NCBI RefSeq assembly: GCF_047663525.1
Contig: NC_092588.1
Location: 151,013,501 to 151,077,500 of the forward strand
From: Anas platyrhynchos
Lineage: Eukaryota > Chordata > Aves > Anseriformes > Anatidae
Reading direction: 5' to 3'
Length of the DNA stretch: 64,000 nt
Position 1 is the stretch's first letter. Each line of letters opens with the position of its first letter. Below the pieces are notes generated by a model. The model searched no databases. It was not told where the DNA came from and saw only the letters and a program-made list of their open reading frames with translations. The position numbers and the translations under genes are program-made. This document shows positions 23,596 through 36,600 of the stretch, piece after piece.

Positions 23596-26240
23596 AGTAT
23601 ATAATAACTAAGAGTTCCTGGTGCATCCCATTTTTTTCTTTTTTTTTTATTTTTTCTTTCATTTTTTTTTCTTTTCTTTCCTTTTTTTTTTTTTTTTGGC
23701 TTATTGGTTTTGGAAACATAATGCCTACAGGAGTGCCCATTATTTTGTTTAGATATATTGCTTATAACTTTTAATTTTGGTACATTGAATAAGGAAAGAG
23801 ATCCATCACATCGGCTCGTAACCTGGAACCTGTTGTACTAACAGTAGAACCTCACTCATTCGCACTAACAACTGGGCAAATTTTTCCCTTTTCCCTCACC
23901 AGCACCCAGTCTCCCCGTCCTTGCTCAGGCAATGCTTCCCCTCTTCCAGTTTCAGTGCTGGGTCCTCCTCCTCCTCCCGGTCTGATCTGGATGCTGTGGG
24001 CATCTCTTGATGGATTTCCAAGGGCGCTAAACCCATTGAAGCAAATAACCTGAAGGCAGGCAGCTGCATTCACATTGCAGCACCTCCGTGGGTTTGATTA
24101 GCTTTGATTTGCATCCCCTGAAGATGCCTACCTGGGGAGCTGGCACTGGTTTTGGTGAATTAACTGGAATTTATGTTGCTGATGCTGAAAGAAGGATCTG
24201 GCCACCGGATTTCAGTGGCCACCTTGCCTGAGTAAAGATGCAGGGCTTGGGGCCACCAGGAGAAGAGCAAAATGTCCTTGGTCAAATAAAATTAAAAAAA
24301 AAAAAAAAAAAGGAATAAAAAATTCTCGTTTATACTGAGAGCCATGCCTTAGCTGTAATGCACCCCTGTCAACCCTCAGCCATGGATTAGTGAATGCATT
24401 GGAGACATATTTTAGGAGGAGGGCGAGGAGGCCACCCCCGTGCCCTCCTACTGGGGCACAGCTCCAAGCCTCCCCAGGAGCTCAGTTTAGGGGTGCTGAT
24501 CAGTGAGGTTCTGCTGCGCTGTGTGTGACCCTCTCTCCTCCATGGAGGCTTTTCAGGATCCCTTGAAAAAATTTGCAAAACATTTTGTGTGTGCATCTGA
24601 GACAAGACCATGCTGGAAGGGAGCTTTCCTTGAATGTCTTCTCACCATTTCTTCAGTTTCCATTACTCGACCGGTTTAGGATGTTCACCCTTCGGGCAGC
24701 ACTGTGCTCCAGAGACGTGGCCGTGTCCTCCACCAGGATGGAAGGCAGCTCCGTGGTGTCCAGATGTCCTCCTGGGATGATGCGTGGAGGAGCAGTGTGC
24801 TCTTCTGTGCTCAAAGCCTGGGAGTTTCTGGAGCAGTGAAGGGAGGTGGTAGCCAAGCCTGGATGCGCAAGCAGCCTCCAACAGATGGATGAAAAGAGGT
24901 GGTCTCTCTTGTTCCTGGCAGCCTCTAGCTGAGGGCCACATCCTCCCTTGGAGCATCTGGGATGGTTCTTGATGGTGGCCAGACGTCGGTGTGCATGCTG
25001 GTGATGCTCACAGCACAGCAGTGCTGTGCCAGGATGTGGACTGCTGGGATGAGAGCAGAGCTGTGGCCTCAGGCAGGGTACAGAAGCTCTGCACTGGGAC
25101 ACAGCTCCTGCTGAAGGTCAGAGGAACCTCTTCAACTTTAGAGGGAGCTGGATTTGTCCCTTGGGCAGGAGTGCTTGCAAGTGAGAAGTGATTTGGGAGC
25201 CTGAAGACTCTCTGACTGCAGACTGCAGCTGCAATCAGCTACTCCATCTCAGTAAATGCCATCCTCTGCAGTGCTCCAGCTGTCCCTGGGGTCACCACCA
25301 CAGTGGTGGCAGTGGTGTCACCTCTCACTGGCATGGGGACTGCGCACTGCAGGTACCAGGGCTGGGACTCTGCCACTTCTGGGTTTTCAGGGGCTGCTGG
25401 TGCATTGGGGGCTGCAAGCACAGATGTAAAAATACGGACATGGAACAAATAAGTCTCTGCTTTTTTAAGAGTTTGTCCTTCCTATGGCAGTGTCAGGGCT
25501 TCTCAGCTCTCTGACCCCTGTCTCTGAACAGCGGCCATCATTTTGTAAGGCCTTTGCTCTCAGAAAATGGCAATGTGGAAGCCTACCTCCTCCAGGGGTT
25601 GTGCAGTGGAAGCATTCAGGGATTGAATGTCAGTGACAGAACGCAGTCCAACTGAGGTGAAAAAGACCTGCCAGAGCAGAGCCCACGTCAGGGTAGGGTA
25701 CGTGCCCCAGAAGAGAAGATATCAGATCCCACCACATTTAATCTCCACCGAAAGGCAGAGCTTTGCAGTGTGAGAGCAGCTTGGATGCCGCCGTATGCCA
25801 GGATCAACCCGTTGCAACAAGTAACGAAACGCAGCGCTGTGCTCCATCGCACGCATTTCTGGTGACTGTACGCCTCCCTCTCACCGTATATTTATTACAT
25901 CTCTCCCCAAAACCTTCGGCGCGTCACGTCTGGATCACATCTCCGTGGCACGCGTTAGAAGTGCTTTGTTAGATGGACCAATGCAACCTCTAGCTACAGC
26001 TCTCGTATGAAGGATGTACTGTCGTAACCTTGTGCAAAACGTCTAGGAGATGTCACCGTCCATTTTCAGGGTCTGAGTATGGCAATAGTTTGTATAAAAT
26101 GTACACATAGTGGTGGCTACAGAATAGTTTATGACTAAATACATATCTATTACTGTTAAAAATAATGTATCAGAATGTACTTGAAGCTATTATCCTTGTG
26201 CTCTGTTGTCTGAATAATTAAAGAAATTACAGAGACTTCC
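23596..26240 (+). other. Possible extended SHH 3' UTR, otherwise gene-free
   Basis: No coding gene is supported here. The last part (about 25780-26240) is AU-rich, repeat-free and ends in an ATTAAA with GT-rich DNA after it. Human SHH transcripts are annotated with a longer 3' UTR than first described, so a distal form ending near 26240 is plausible. The middle (24350-25520) is a GC-balanced stretch without a recognisable feature. Confidence 0.35.
26217..26222 (+). terminator. Candidate distal SHH poly(A) signal
   Basis: ATTAAA followed within about 25 nt by the GT-rich stretch TGTCTGTTATGTGA. It would give a 3' UTR of about 3.9 kb. Confidence 0.4.
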
Positions 26241-26839
26241 TGAAATGTCTGTTATGTGACATTCAGCTCTCCAGCTCTTCCCCTGGTGACACCGAGATGG
26301 GAGCTGGGGCACGGGGTGCTGGTCCTGTGGAGCTGCGGGGCTTGGCATGGGAGGAGCTTCCACGGCAGGAATTCTGCTTGGGCTGTTCTGTGTGATGGTC
26401 TGGTTGGTATTTACCTGCCAAATACCATGTGGGTGTGCAAAGACAGCTCATTTGGCAGGGATTTTTGGGGAAAAAAGGACTCCCTGAGTGCTAGCCCTGG
26501 GAGGATGTGTGAGATTCCCAGCCTGCCCTGTGAAACCAGCATGAGAAGTGACCCTAAAGAGACAGGGGCTATTTTATATTATTTTAATGTGGTCGGTCTT
26601 TCACATAGTGCCACACGCTCATATGCCAGGCAAACCAACTGAGGGGAAGCAGGGATGTGGCAGTAAAGGAGGATCATGACAACTCTGCAATTAAAATCCA
26701 AGCTGTGCACAAAAACGAGCCAGCTCCTGCACATCCAGGTAGCTCTCTGTGTTGTCACACACAAGAGTTTGCTTAGCTGTATCTTTATATATACATATAT
26801 GTACACACACACATATATATAACATTATTACCCACATGT

Positions 26840-27060
26840 TAAGAGCTCAGCATATCCTACTGGGCTATAAATATGTTTACAGTGGCCCTCCTGAGCATTT
26901 CGCATCAAGCTGAAGTTGGACGGATGATTTAAATCAGCTGAGTTTGGCGATAATTGGGCAGCAGCTTTGCAGCTCCAGTATCACATATATTTCAATTACA
27001 GGGGGAAGGAAATCAGAATTAGCATTTGGTTTTACTCATTACTGCAGGCCATCAGGGACT
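26840..27060. promoter_or_regulatory. Candidate noncoding element downstream of SHH
   Basis: A compact repeat-free block with a Fox consensus TGTTTAC (26874-26880), a GATTTAAATC-type palindrome near 26926 and ATAATTG. It is flanked by low-complexity sequence. The regulatory role is inferred from motif content only. Confidence 0.3.
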
Positions 27061-28079
27061 ACTAGGTTTCCTAAGCTTTTGAAATTCTCTCTTCAGCAGT
27101 TTCTGCTTTAAAACTAGTGCAAACTTCACCTAAAAAAAAAAAAAAAGGTCAATTTTCCATTTACAGAACACTTCATAGCTTTCAATAGAGCTGTGTTAAT
27201 GTGATCCTTGGCCCATGCAGGTTAAAATGGGAAAAAAATAAATAAAAAAATAAATCGTTCTTAAAAAGTGAACCTTTACAGAAGACGGGATTTTCTCATA
27301 TTTTGGTGGAAGCAGGCACTGTTTGAGCCAAGAACGTTTAATGTCATTTTTAATGCTTTGCCTTTGAGGTGTTTAGTCTTTGCATTTAAATAATTTTGGT
27401 TTTCAGGACTGATTGATGAAAAAAGTGAGCAAATGTAGGAAATATGGGTTTAATAATCCTGTCCTGGTTGCAGAAGAATCAAGCGTGGCATTCAGAGCAG
27501 GTCTGGGAGCACAGGGAGCTGTGCTGTCACCCTAAAGCCCAGTGCAGGGCCCTGTGTAACTTTTTTGTTCCCATTTTTTGCAAGCCAACTCTCTGGACAA
27601 ATATTGTTGCAAATCAAGAGTGAAACCACAAGGTCAAGAAATCTGTTTGGGGTAAAAAAACAAACAAACAAAAAAAAAAAACATTTGTTTTGATGGACCG
27701 TGACCTAAATGTGAAATAAATATTAGATTTGCTCAGTTTGGTGTAAAGAAATGTCTGTTCCTATTACCGAGGAGAAGAGGTGACAAGGGATGCTCTGTGT
27801 GGCGTGACCGCGGAGGGTTCCCCGGCCGCCAAACTCGTGCCTGGCTTTCAGGGAAGATATCACTGAGCTGTTCCAAGTCTGGAGTCTTTTGATGACATTC
27901 GCTGCAAGGGAGCGGATGATAAATCTGTATGCAATTACAGCAACATCCTTTCGGTATCATCCACACACAGTCACTGTGTCACAGACCTGTCACAGGGTTT
28001 TGCTGTGTGCAGGAAGCTCATTTTACAAGCAAGGGACAGCTCAAGCTTTGGCCAGTTCGGAACATTAAAATATTTCATG

Positions 28080-28330
28080 AGGTTTTTTGGAACTGTTTAG
28101 GCTGGAACGGGCCTGTGGTGGTCCCATGTCCAACCCCATCCTGTATGGGGCCAGCTTAGGGCAGGCTGCTGGGGGTCATCTCCTGGTGAATCTCCAAGGA
28201 TGGAGAGCCACCACCCCTCTGGGTAGCAGATATTGTTCTCTATGATAACATTTTGCCTGAATACTCTGTGCCGTGTTCTATCTACCAAGAATCTTTCTTT
28301 ATATTCTCTTCTGGGGGTAAGAAACCCAAG
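28080..28330 (-). mobile_element. CR1 LINE 3' fragment, diverged
   Basis: The phrases GGCTGGAACGGGCCTG, GTCCAACCCCATCCTGT and TCTCCAAGGATGGAGAGCC follow the order of the reverse complement of avian CR1 3' ends (GGTTGGAAGGGACC ... CCAACCCCCCTGCC ... CCAGGGATGGGGC). It is strongly diverged and noncoding. Confidence 0.65.
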
Positions 28331-31300
28331 AGTTAAAACGATATCACGTTTAAGAAATGCCAGGTTTAAAATCCGGGACGTTCAGAGGTCTGCTGAACTG
28401 TACTGTTCCCACAGCCTGCACCTAGCAAAGAGAGCAGAAGCATTTGCTGGGGAGAGCACAGCATGCCCAGCCAGCCTCCTCTCTGTAAGCCAGTCCTGCT
28501 TTCTACAGCAGTAAGCACTGCTTTTAATTATTAGGCTGTGATGAATGCAAATAAATATTAGTCTCGGGATTGCTAATGAACAGTTCTCTTGGAATAGTCA
28601 CCGGTTTGGTGCAAGCTTTGTTAGCTCTGCCAAATGATGCCCTTTCTACCCTGTAAAGCTTCAAGAAACAGGAGTGTAATAAATGTGCAGTATCAAACAA
28701 GTCTGTTCTGGCATAGTATTTGTATGAATAACTATTTTGTGCGAACACCGGTGGAAGCTACGGGGTTCACAGGCATCAGAAAGTCCAACTGACATTCAAA
28801 TATTTGCAAATAATGAATCATGTGATCCCACAAATAACAACAAACCAGCCTGCTTGCTTTCATTGAGGAAAATGATTATGAATCACTGTGTACCGTGGGA
28901 CCAATCCAACAACCACCAGCGTCAAAGGGAGTCTTTCCACAACTTCAAACAGGCAGGGAGCTGAGCTGTGTTTGCTCAGCTTTGCTCAGTGTATCCCTCG
29001 CTTTCATATCACACAATTAAATAATAGAATTTATCAGGCAAGTCGGAATTTCCTAGAGCAGCCAAGAGTGGGCAAATGTCATCTCCTGACTGCATATGTG
29101 CAGCTCCCACTGATGTCAGTAGGGTTATGTATGGGCAAAATGAGGTCAGGCTGTGTTGTCCTACTTTACGTGCCCTGTGGTATTACACTCAATTAAGTTT
29201 GTCTCCCAGGACGCAGCCTCCCTCCCACTTAAGTCACCAGGAACTTTGTCACTACGCAGCAGCACAGGAGAAGGCATGAAATACTGGTCTTTCATCCCGA
29301 GTGCAATGAGGTTTAACTCATGGAGCTGCTCTTTGAAAAAGGGGGGTTACATTCTGTAGAAAAAAAGTAGAAAGATCCATGAAATCACAGTGTGGGGCAT
29401 CTTCTAGAGAATGTAGCAGCATTTAAGGTCTCCCACAGCCTTGCAGAGCATGGTGGCCTCAGCAAGACCTTCTTCCCAAGGCATCTTCCCGGCATCTTCC
29501 CTGCCCAACAGCTGCCCACAGTCCCTCACAGAAAAAACCTGAATATCATGGCCAACACCTCTTAGGCAGTGCTGGAGAGTCAGCCACATCTTCTGTGTGG
29601 GTGACCACATGCTAGGCTACTTTGGGAATAGTAACCACTGGTTATGAAGTGAAACTATAAATAGCCATAGGAATGCCAGCTGAAGGAGAAAGCAGGAAAA
29701 ATCCCCTGGTGCAGACAAATGTGTTGCCAAAATGATGCTGTGCTTTGAGTGAGCTGGGCTTAGTCCTTGACTCCTTGATGGGGTTCCTCCTGATGATGAG
29801 CAAGTGGCTTGTTCTCTCTCTGCCTTCAACAGAGATGTGCAGAAAAAACACCTCCGAGGATAATTTTCTATGGTCTGTATGATGAGAAACACAGTCATTC
29901 AGGTATCGTCTGCTGACTTTGTGTCACTATGAGGGAAGTTCATAGGTACCACGAAACCCAAGGAGATTCAGGTCTGCCCTACACAGACACATACCTTTGT
30001 GTAACAGCCTAGTAGAAAGACCACCTATCTAGATATTGGTTAGAAAATAGTGTTTGATTTTTAAATCTCTCACAACTGCTGTCTTTAAGTCCCTTGTAAA
30101 TACTTTTGGAAAAAGGGATAGCTGACTTTTTTAAAGATGTTTAACTTTGCACAGTATACTTAATCATGAGGGGGCCACAGAAGGCAGCAGTCAGCTCGAG
30201 GCTAAGACAAAATTTTGGCTTCTGGTTGTGTCATTGGGGTACAGAGAGAGCAATTCAGCTCCCCGTTGAAGCAGATACTCTCTGGCTGTCAGGAGGGTTT
30301 TAGGTTGTCCAAATCTCCAAGGACTTCAAAGGGATCCAAGACACCAAAAGCTCACCTGCAGTTATGTCTAAACCCAGTTGTCCTAACTCGGAGCTGAAGC
30401 CAGCTCTCCTTTTTCCATGAGGGCTCTCCTGTGGGGTGCTGGATTGCATTTAGGGCCTCCTTGCCTCCAGTAGTCCTGGCTGGGTGTTGACGAAGCCACC
30501 CCTCTAGCTGCACCCACAGCCGGTGTAGGCCCAAAACCGAGCTTTCTCAGGGGCCGGCCCTGCACTGCGGGACGGGATCAGGACTTCAGAGCGGCCACAA
30601 ACCTCAGCACCTCTCTTTCCAAGAGCGCGGCACGCTTGTTCAGCCTTGCCTGCGTTGGTATAAACACCGCGCACGTACTGTGTAGTTAATTAAAACTATT
30701 CCCACTCAGTTTTCCCCGGGGGGGAAGGAAGGGAGAGGAGATGGAACCACTTGGGAGAGGTGCTCGTCGCACTGCTTAATGCGATCTTCGGGGGGAGGCA
30801 GGCAGTGCCGCAGAGAAATAAAGCCGCCGAGGCCTCAGAGAGCACCGTGGAGAGCAAGGAGGGCTGTCTGCTGGGAGAGGTGTCCCTCAGGCCCTGTGCT
30901 GCCCGAGGGAAGAGGTGGTGTGAGCCTGGCAGAGAAAACAGAGACCATCCTCTCTGCAAGGCTGGGTAGCACGCATGGAGGCCTACCCTGACACCACCTA
31001 ACTTCACGCTCAGGACCTTCTGGGATCTTGGGAGGCTCCCATCCTCCAGAAGCCCATCTTTTGGGCAACTCATGGAAATGGCAGAAGTCACAAGCAGCTG
31101 GGCATGTCCATGACATAACCGGCGCTCGGCCTGGGTGACTCAGCCCCATACCTGGAGCTTTCCCAGGCTTCAGACGGAGAACAAAAGCAGCCTGCAGCTC
31201 CCCACCGAGCCAGGTTACTCACCCAGACACCAGGAAGTCATTCAGGCTTTTGTTCTGTGTTGTGTGGATGTGCAAGGGCTCATTCGGGGAAAGTGGCTGC

Positions 31301-33610
31301 CCTGATCGGTGTTCCCAGAGCTGTGATTTTTTTCCAATGCTGGGCATCCTGGCACTGAGGCAGTGGTGCTGCCATGGGACAGATACAGCTGGTGCCATCC
31401 CACTGCTCCACCAGGTCCCCCGCTGCCCTCCAGCAGATGCTGAACAAGATCAGGTGCAGGATAAAAGGTGAAGCCTCATGGGCAAAGCAGAACACGCATA
31501 AACCAACTGCACCTAGCAGTGGGCAGGGTGCTGCTGCAGGTGATGATGTCTTGGTCCCTGCTGGTGACTGAACAACCCATGATGTGGGTTGCTCACATGG
31601 GATTCAGGTGTTTCCACTGTGCACACCAACAAGAGAGCTTGCAGGATAGGGCCCAAAGCAGCCAGATGTCCAACGTGAAATAAACATCACATTTCATGCT
31701 ATAAGTTCATCCATTTCCAACAAGGAAAGTTGTTGCTTCATAAAATTAAAAGAAGCCAAACCTGGGCTCCCATTGGACTTGTTCACAGAAATGTGTCACA
31801 GGGAAATGTTCTGCGTGATCAGAAGTTTGGTTTTAGCATTTTTTTCTTTCACAAAGGAAATGACTTTACTTCAGTTATCAATTGTGTCTAGGAAAGAAAC
31901 ACAGAAATACTATCACACCTTTGAGTGCAACAGAATAAAGGCAGCAAAATTAGAATATTTTCTTGCAGATTTATACATCAGAGCTATTCTTTTCCTATTT
32001 ATAGGGATCCTGACAGGACAGAACTATTTACTGAGAGTTAAATAATGACATCTGTTGTGATGAATATCAAATCCAGTGGAAGCTGTTTCATATTAAAAAA
32101 GAAACTCGGGGCCAATTTTCCTCTTGATGAATATAGGCACAGCTTTATAAACTTCTTTAAAGTTTCACCCTTTACACCAGAATAAAACCCAGCCCAAGTA
32201 GCTTATATAAACAAGCACCGTACACATGTGCAAAGAGAGTTCCCTTTTAAGCAATGTCTCGCTGAAAAACAGAAGAAAGCAGAAACCAAGCCCCAAACCT
32301 TTTAGGATTCCCTCGTTTAGATGGAATCAAAGTGACCTCTAGTGATTCGCTGCTAACCGTGCAGCCGTGAAGCACCGAGCAGGAGCAGTGTGATGCTGCG
32401 GTGGCACTCCTCTGGTATAAACACCATCAAGACCTGATTAAAGATAAATTATAGCAGTTAGTGGCTGTTACAATGACCATCACGAGTATTCAAGTATAAA
32501 GTATTTTCCAAAGCCCTACTGGTTCTTTCCATGCAAGTCTCACACTGTTAAAAGAAGAGGATTGTTTTTATTAGGCCATTAAAAATAAGCAACACAATGA
32601 ATTTATTAGTAACTTATCATCCATGTGTCTTCTGGCACTGCTGACGTGCTGTTCTTTGGGAATAGGCAGGATAGGAAGTGCGCTAGATTTGTGATTTAAC
32701 TCGTTTGTTCCTACTTTTTGGAACAGTCACAGGCTGATGGCAAAATTATTCCCAGTTGTTGTGCAGCGAGTGTGGGGTGCAAGGCTGGGCAACAGAAGGC
32801 AGATTTGTACCTTGGCAAGGTCATCCTTCTTCTCCCAAACAATGTTTTTATTTTTATTATTATTTTTAATTAAATAAAAATCATAGAGAAAGGATGTTTC
32901 TGTTAACCAGCAGTGCAAGAAACTATATCAGCCACCTTGTGTTGGTTTACCGTGAAAATCAATAGAAAAGGGGGTAGAAATGGGATATCGCTGGGGTCAC
33001 TCCCTGGCAGGAAATCTTCCAGGGACAATTGCAGGGAACTCAGCCAGCAGCGAGATGATGGAGTGCTCTAATATCCCCCAGGGGTGTGTCAGGGCTGCAG
33101 TGGGCAGCAGATACAATCGATTCTTTTGGCATGGGAGGCAGGGATGGGCACGAAGGAGATGCTGTTACTCAGAATTCAGATTTTTGATAAAATATATCCT
33201 CCGCAGGCTGGATGCATCAATCTCAGCACCAGAAATGGGCAAAAACCAGGACACTATTTTTGCTAGGAAATGTTGCCTGACTGCTTTAGTTTCATATGTG
33301 TTTGGAAGTTCATCTCCAGCCTCCTCTTCGATTCCTTCTCTCCCCGTCCCCATGTTACATTACCATTAAAGACTACATCGCTGTGCATCTGCAGGAAGAT
33401 GCACAAGAACAGTTCTTCCCCTGTTGGCAGCTCTCCGTGACGGTCATGCATGGAGCAAATTGCATTTTGACTCCTTTCCAGGGCTGCTCTAGCACTCCCT
33501 GTAATTTTTGTGGAGGATCCGCCGCAGCCATCATAATGAAACTTGCTCCCTTGTTGTGGTCAGCATTGCTTTCATCACACATTTGCAATGAAGCTCCTTC
33601 TTCTTCTTCC

Positions 33611-33634
33611 TTTTTTTTTTTTTTTTTTTTTTTT
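33611..33634. repeat. Poly(T) tract, 24 nt
   Basis: Uninterrupted T run preceded by CTT repeats. Confidence 0.9.
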
Positions 33635-36600
33635 GGCCTGGATTTGTCAGTGCCTTTTTTTCCTACGAGCAAGCATTAGTTAAGACATTCCTAGGATAGG
33701 ATGCAGAAGGACTTCTCATGGGAATGAGGCATTTCACAAGGGGTGCTGTTGGACCTGCCAACCCCACGAGGGATGCTGGGGACCCTCCTGCCATTCTGGG
33801 GTGCCCACGGTGTAAAACTTTCCATGTTTTGGATAAGTGCTGCATGGATAAATGGCGAGACCTAAATGTTTGACTGCTATTAATGGTCAACCTACAGCTT
33901 CATTTGCTCAGGAACATCTTCTGAGCAAAGCCTCCTCCATCTGGGGACAAGAAGCAACTTGAATGAGTAAAATTATGTGTGTGTTTGTCCAGGCCTTGAA
34001 AACTAGCCAGAGAGCAAGGATTTGTCATCAAATAATGAATCCAGCTACCGGAGAGACCCAGCCCAGGCTCTGCTCTGCCCCAGAAACCTCTCCTCAGAGC
34101 CACGGCTCAGGTGGCAAGTGCCAGGTCTACTCACAGGTCTGTGTTAAATAAAATGTGGCTTGACATGTGTTTGTTTTTAGGGCTTACAGATGGAAATATT
34201 ATTATTTCTATTATCATTATTTCTATTATTATTATTGTCAGGAGGTGCAAATCCAATAAAAACAGATAGGTAAAAAGAAGCCAGGTGCTCATTGCAGGAT
34301 GATCCGGTACTAACTCTGGATTGTCTAGATTTCTTTATTGGTGTTATAATAAAAAAATCATCTTTTTGTATTTTGTTTCATTTCTTTCACAAAGAAAGAC
34401 ACTTGCACACTTCATTAAGCTCCTTCTACATTTTATTTTCATCATGTATAAAATGATATCATTTTAATGAAAGGCAATAGCTAGAAAACCACATTTTGTC
34501 TCGAAACAGCCCCTTTCTGGTAAAGAAACATTTCCTTATTTTTAGAGCCAGAACTGTGCTAATCTGAAGTACTTGCACAGCCTTTGAGTCCCAAACCTGA
34601 AAGCTGTAAAAATATAATTTATTTTATACATGCATGCTGCGGGTTTACTTTTCCAGCTAAGGAATGAGAATACAGAAGCTGGTTTCACTTTTGTGGTCTA
34701 ATAGGTCAGTGCAGATTTACCATTTTAAACATGTGCAGCCATAAATACACAACAAAACAAATTGCTGCTGTTGCTGTGATCCAAACCCCAAATTAAAAAC
34801 AAATACAAATTAGAAATCCCCTTTAGAAATCTCATCTGTCTCGAGCTGCTAGAATATCATCTTGATGACAGAACTTCTCAGATAACAATGGCATAATATT
34901 TGGACTTTTCAGAGTATTTTAACTAAATCTCTTTGTTGTTTGTTTTGAGTATCTAAATATTTCAAAGCATTTGTACGTTTCTGACTCTGTGAACCATGTG
35001 ATTGCATGAGAATTTCAGATTATACTGTTATTTTATTTTTCAAGTTAGCTTCCAGCTTTCAGCATTTGCAGAAATAATATTAAGAAGAACCTGAAATCTA
35101 GAAAACCAGGAGGCAAAAATAAAAAAATCCTTGAGCTTGGTCCTGTATTTATTTCCTGGTAAAGTTTGCACAGTTGAAGTTGGCATTGGGAGACAAACGA
35201 GAAGTAGCGCAGTGGAACATTTACATTCTGTGATGCTGGGAGCTACGGAGAAGTATGAAGCAGTCACCTGGAAACCAGCCAGCCCAGTTTAGTTATCTAC
35301 GGGATGGTAGGTCACTTTGGTCCTCTTTTGAAGGAAGTGCAATCTGATGGTGTTCCATATTTTAAAAAATATTCACAGTCGTCTGAAGGAAAGTTTTCCT
35401 AAGGAAAGTAGACTTGGTGACCTGTTCCTTAAAAAAAGTCCCACCAGATTTATTGGGAATGAAAGCGACCATGGAATACAGGAAAAGAAACGACTCAAAC
35501 AGCCTGGAGAAATGAGCAGAGAGCAATGTGCTCCTGCAAGCCTGCTGCAATGCTCTGCAGGGCTTCATTTAACCTGCTCTGAGAGGAGATTTTAAAATGT
35601 GGGAACAGGGAGGCTGGGTGCCAGAGGAAGGGCTGGTGAAGGTCCCCTGCTTGCTGGGCAAGGGATTCCACATGGATCAAGTCACAATCCAGTACCAGTA
35701 CATGGCCCCCTAGCTCCGGTGGGGCCATGCAAGCTCCAAACAGATCTGGGGGGGCAAAACCAAAAAAAGAGTCTACAAACAACCCCTTGTACTCTTTAGG
35801 ATGATGATATCCTCATGTGTTGCCTGAACACATCCTGAAGCCTTGTCAAGGTGTTGAAACTACGGGTTATATCTTTCTGGGATGTGTCTGCATTTTAGCC
35901 AATTTTGTGATATCAATTGAGTGTTGAAAATATGTTTTTCACGCTCTTCAGGCACACTTGCAAAATTAAAACCAGACACTAAGGTAAGCTGCAGATTGCA
36001 CTCCCAGAAATAAAATGGCAAGAACTGAGCAGCAAAGACCCCAGTCTTTATGGAGTTTGTGAAAATCTAAAGGAAAGTTGCCACAAATCAGGTTTTGTGG
36101 CTTTGTTTTGTGTAGGAAAAAACCTAAAGATCCTCGAAACTTCCTGATAAAGGTGAAGCTGTGCAAGAATAACTTCACTTGTTCTGCAGAGAGGAGGGGT
36201 ATGGCTTCAAAGTAACTAGGGCATAGCTTAAAAAGTGCCTTGCTATGGTTTTCAGTAGGATGCTGATGCTGAATGAACAAGAAAAATGGTTAATGATAAT
36301 AGGGGTACGGGCTGGAAATGACTGCATCCACCATGGAAATGAAGTCTGTTCTTTAAGGCAGTGAAAACATGAAGCATTTCTGTTCTCTATGCAAGAGCAG
36401 GAGGGAAGCAGCAAGTGAGATGGCACGTCCAGGAAGGAGGAATTTAAACACATCCATCAAATTGGCTGCATTAGCATCTGACTGGCCAACTGCAAAGGCA
36501 GAAGCTCAAGTTTTCAATGTGGAGAAAGGGGCCTGAGCTGTCACAGAGGGCTCGATCCCAGTATTGCACAAGAAAATAAAACAAGTTTTAGATAAAAGAA

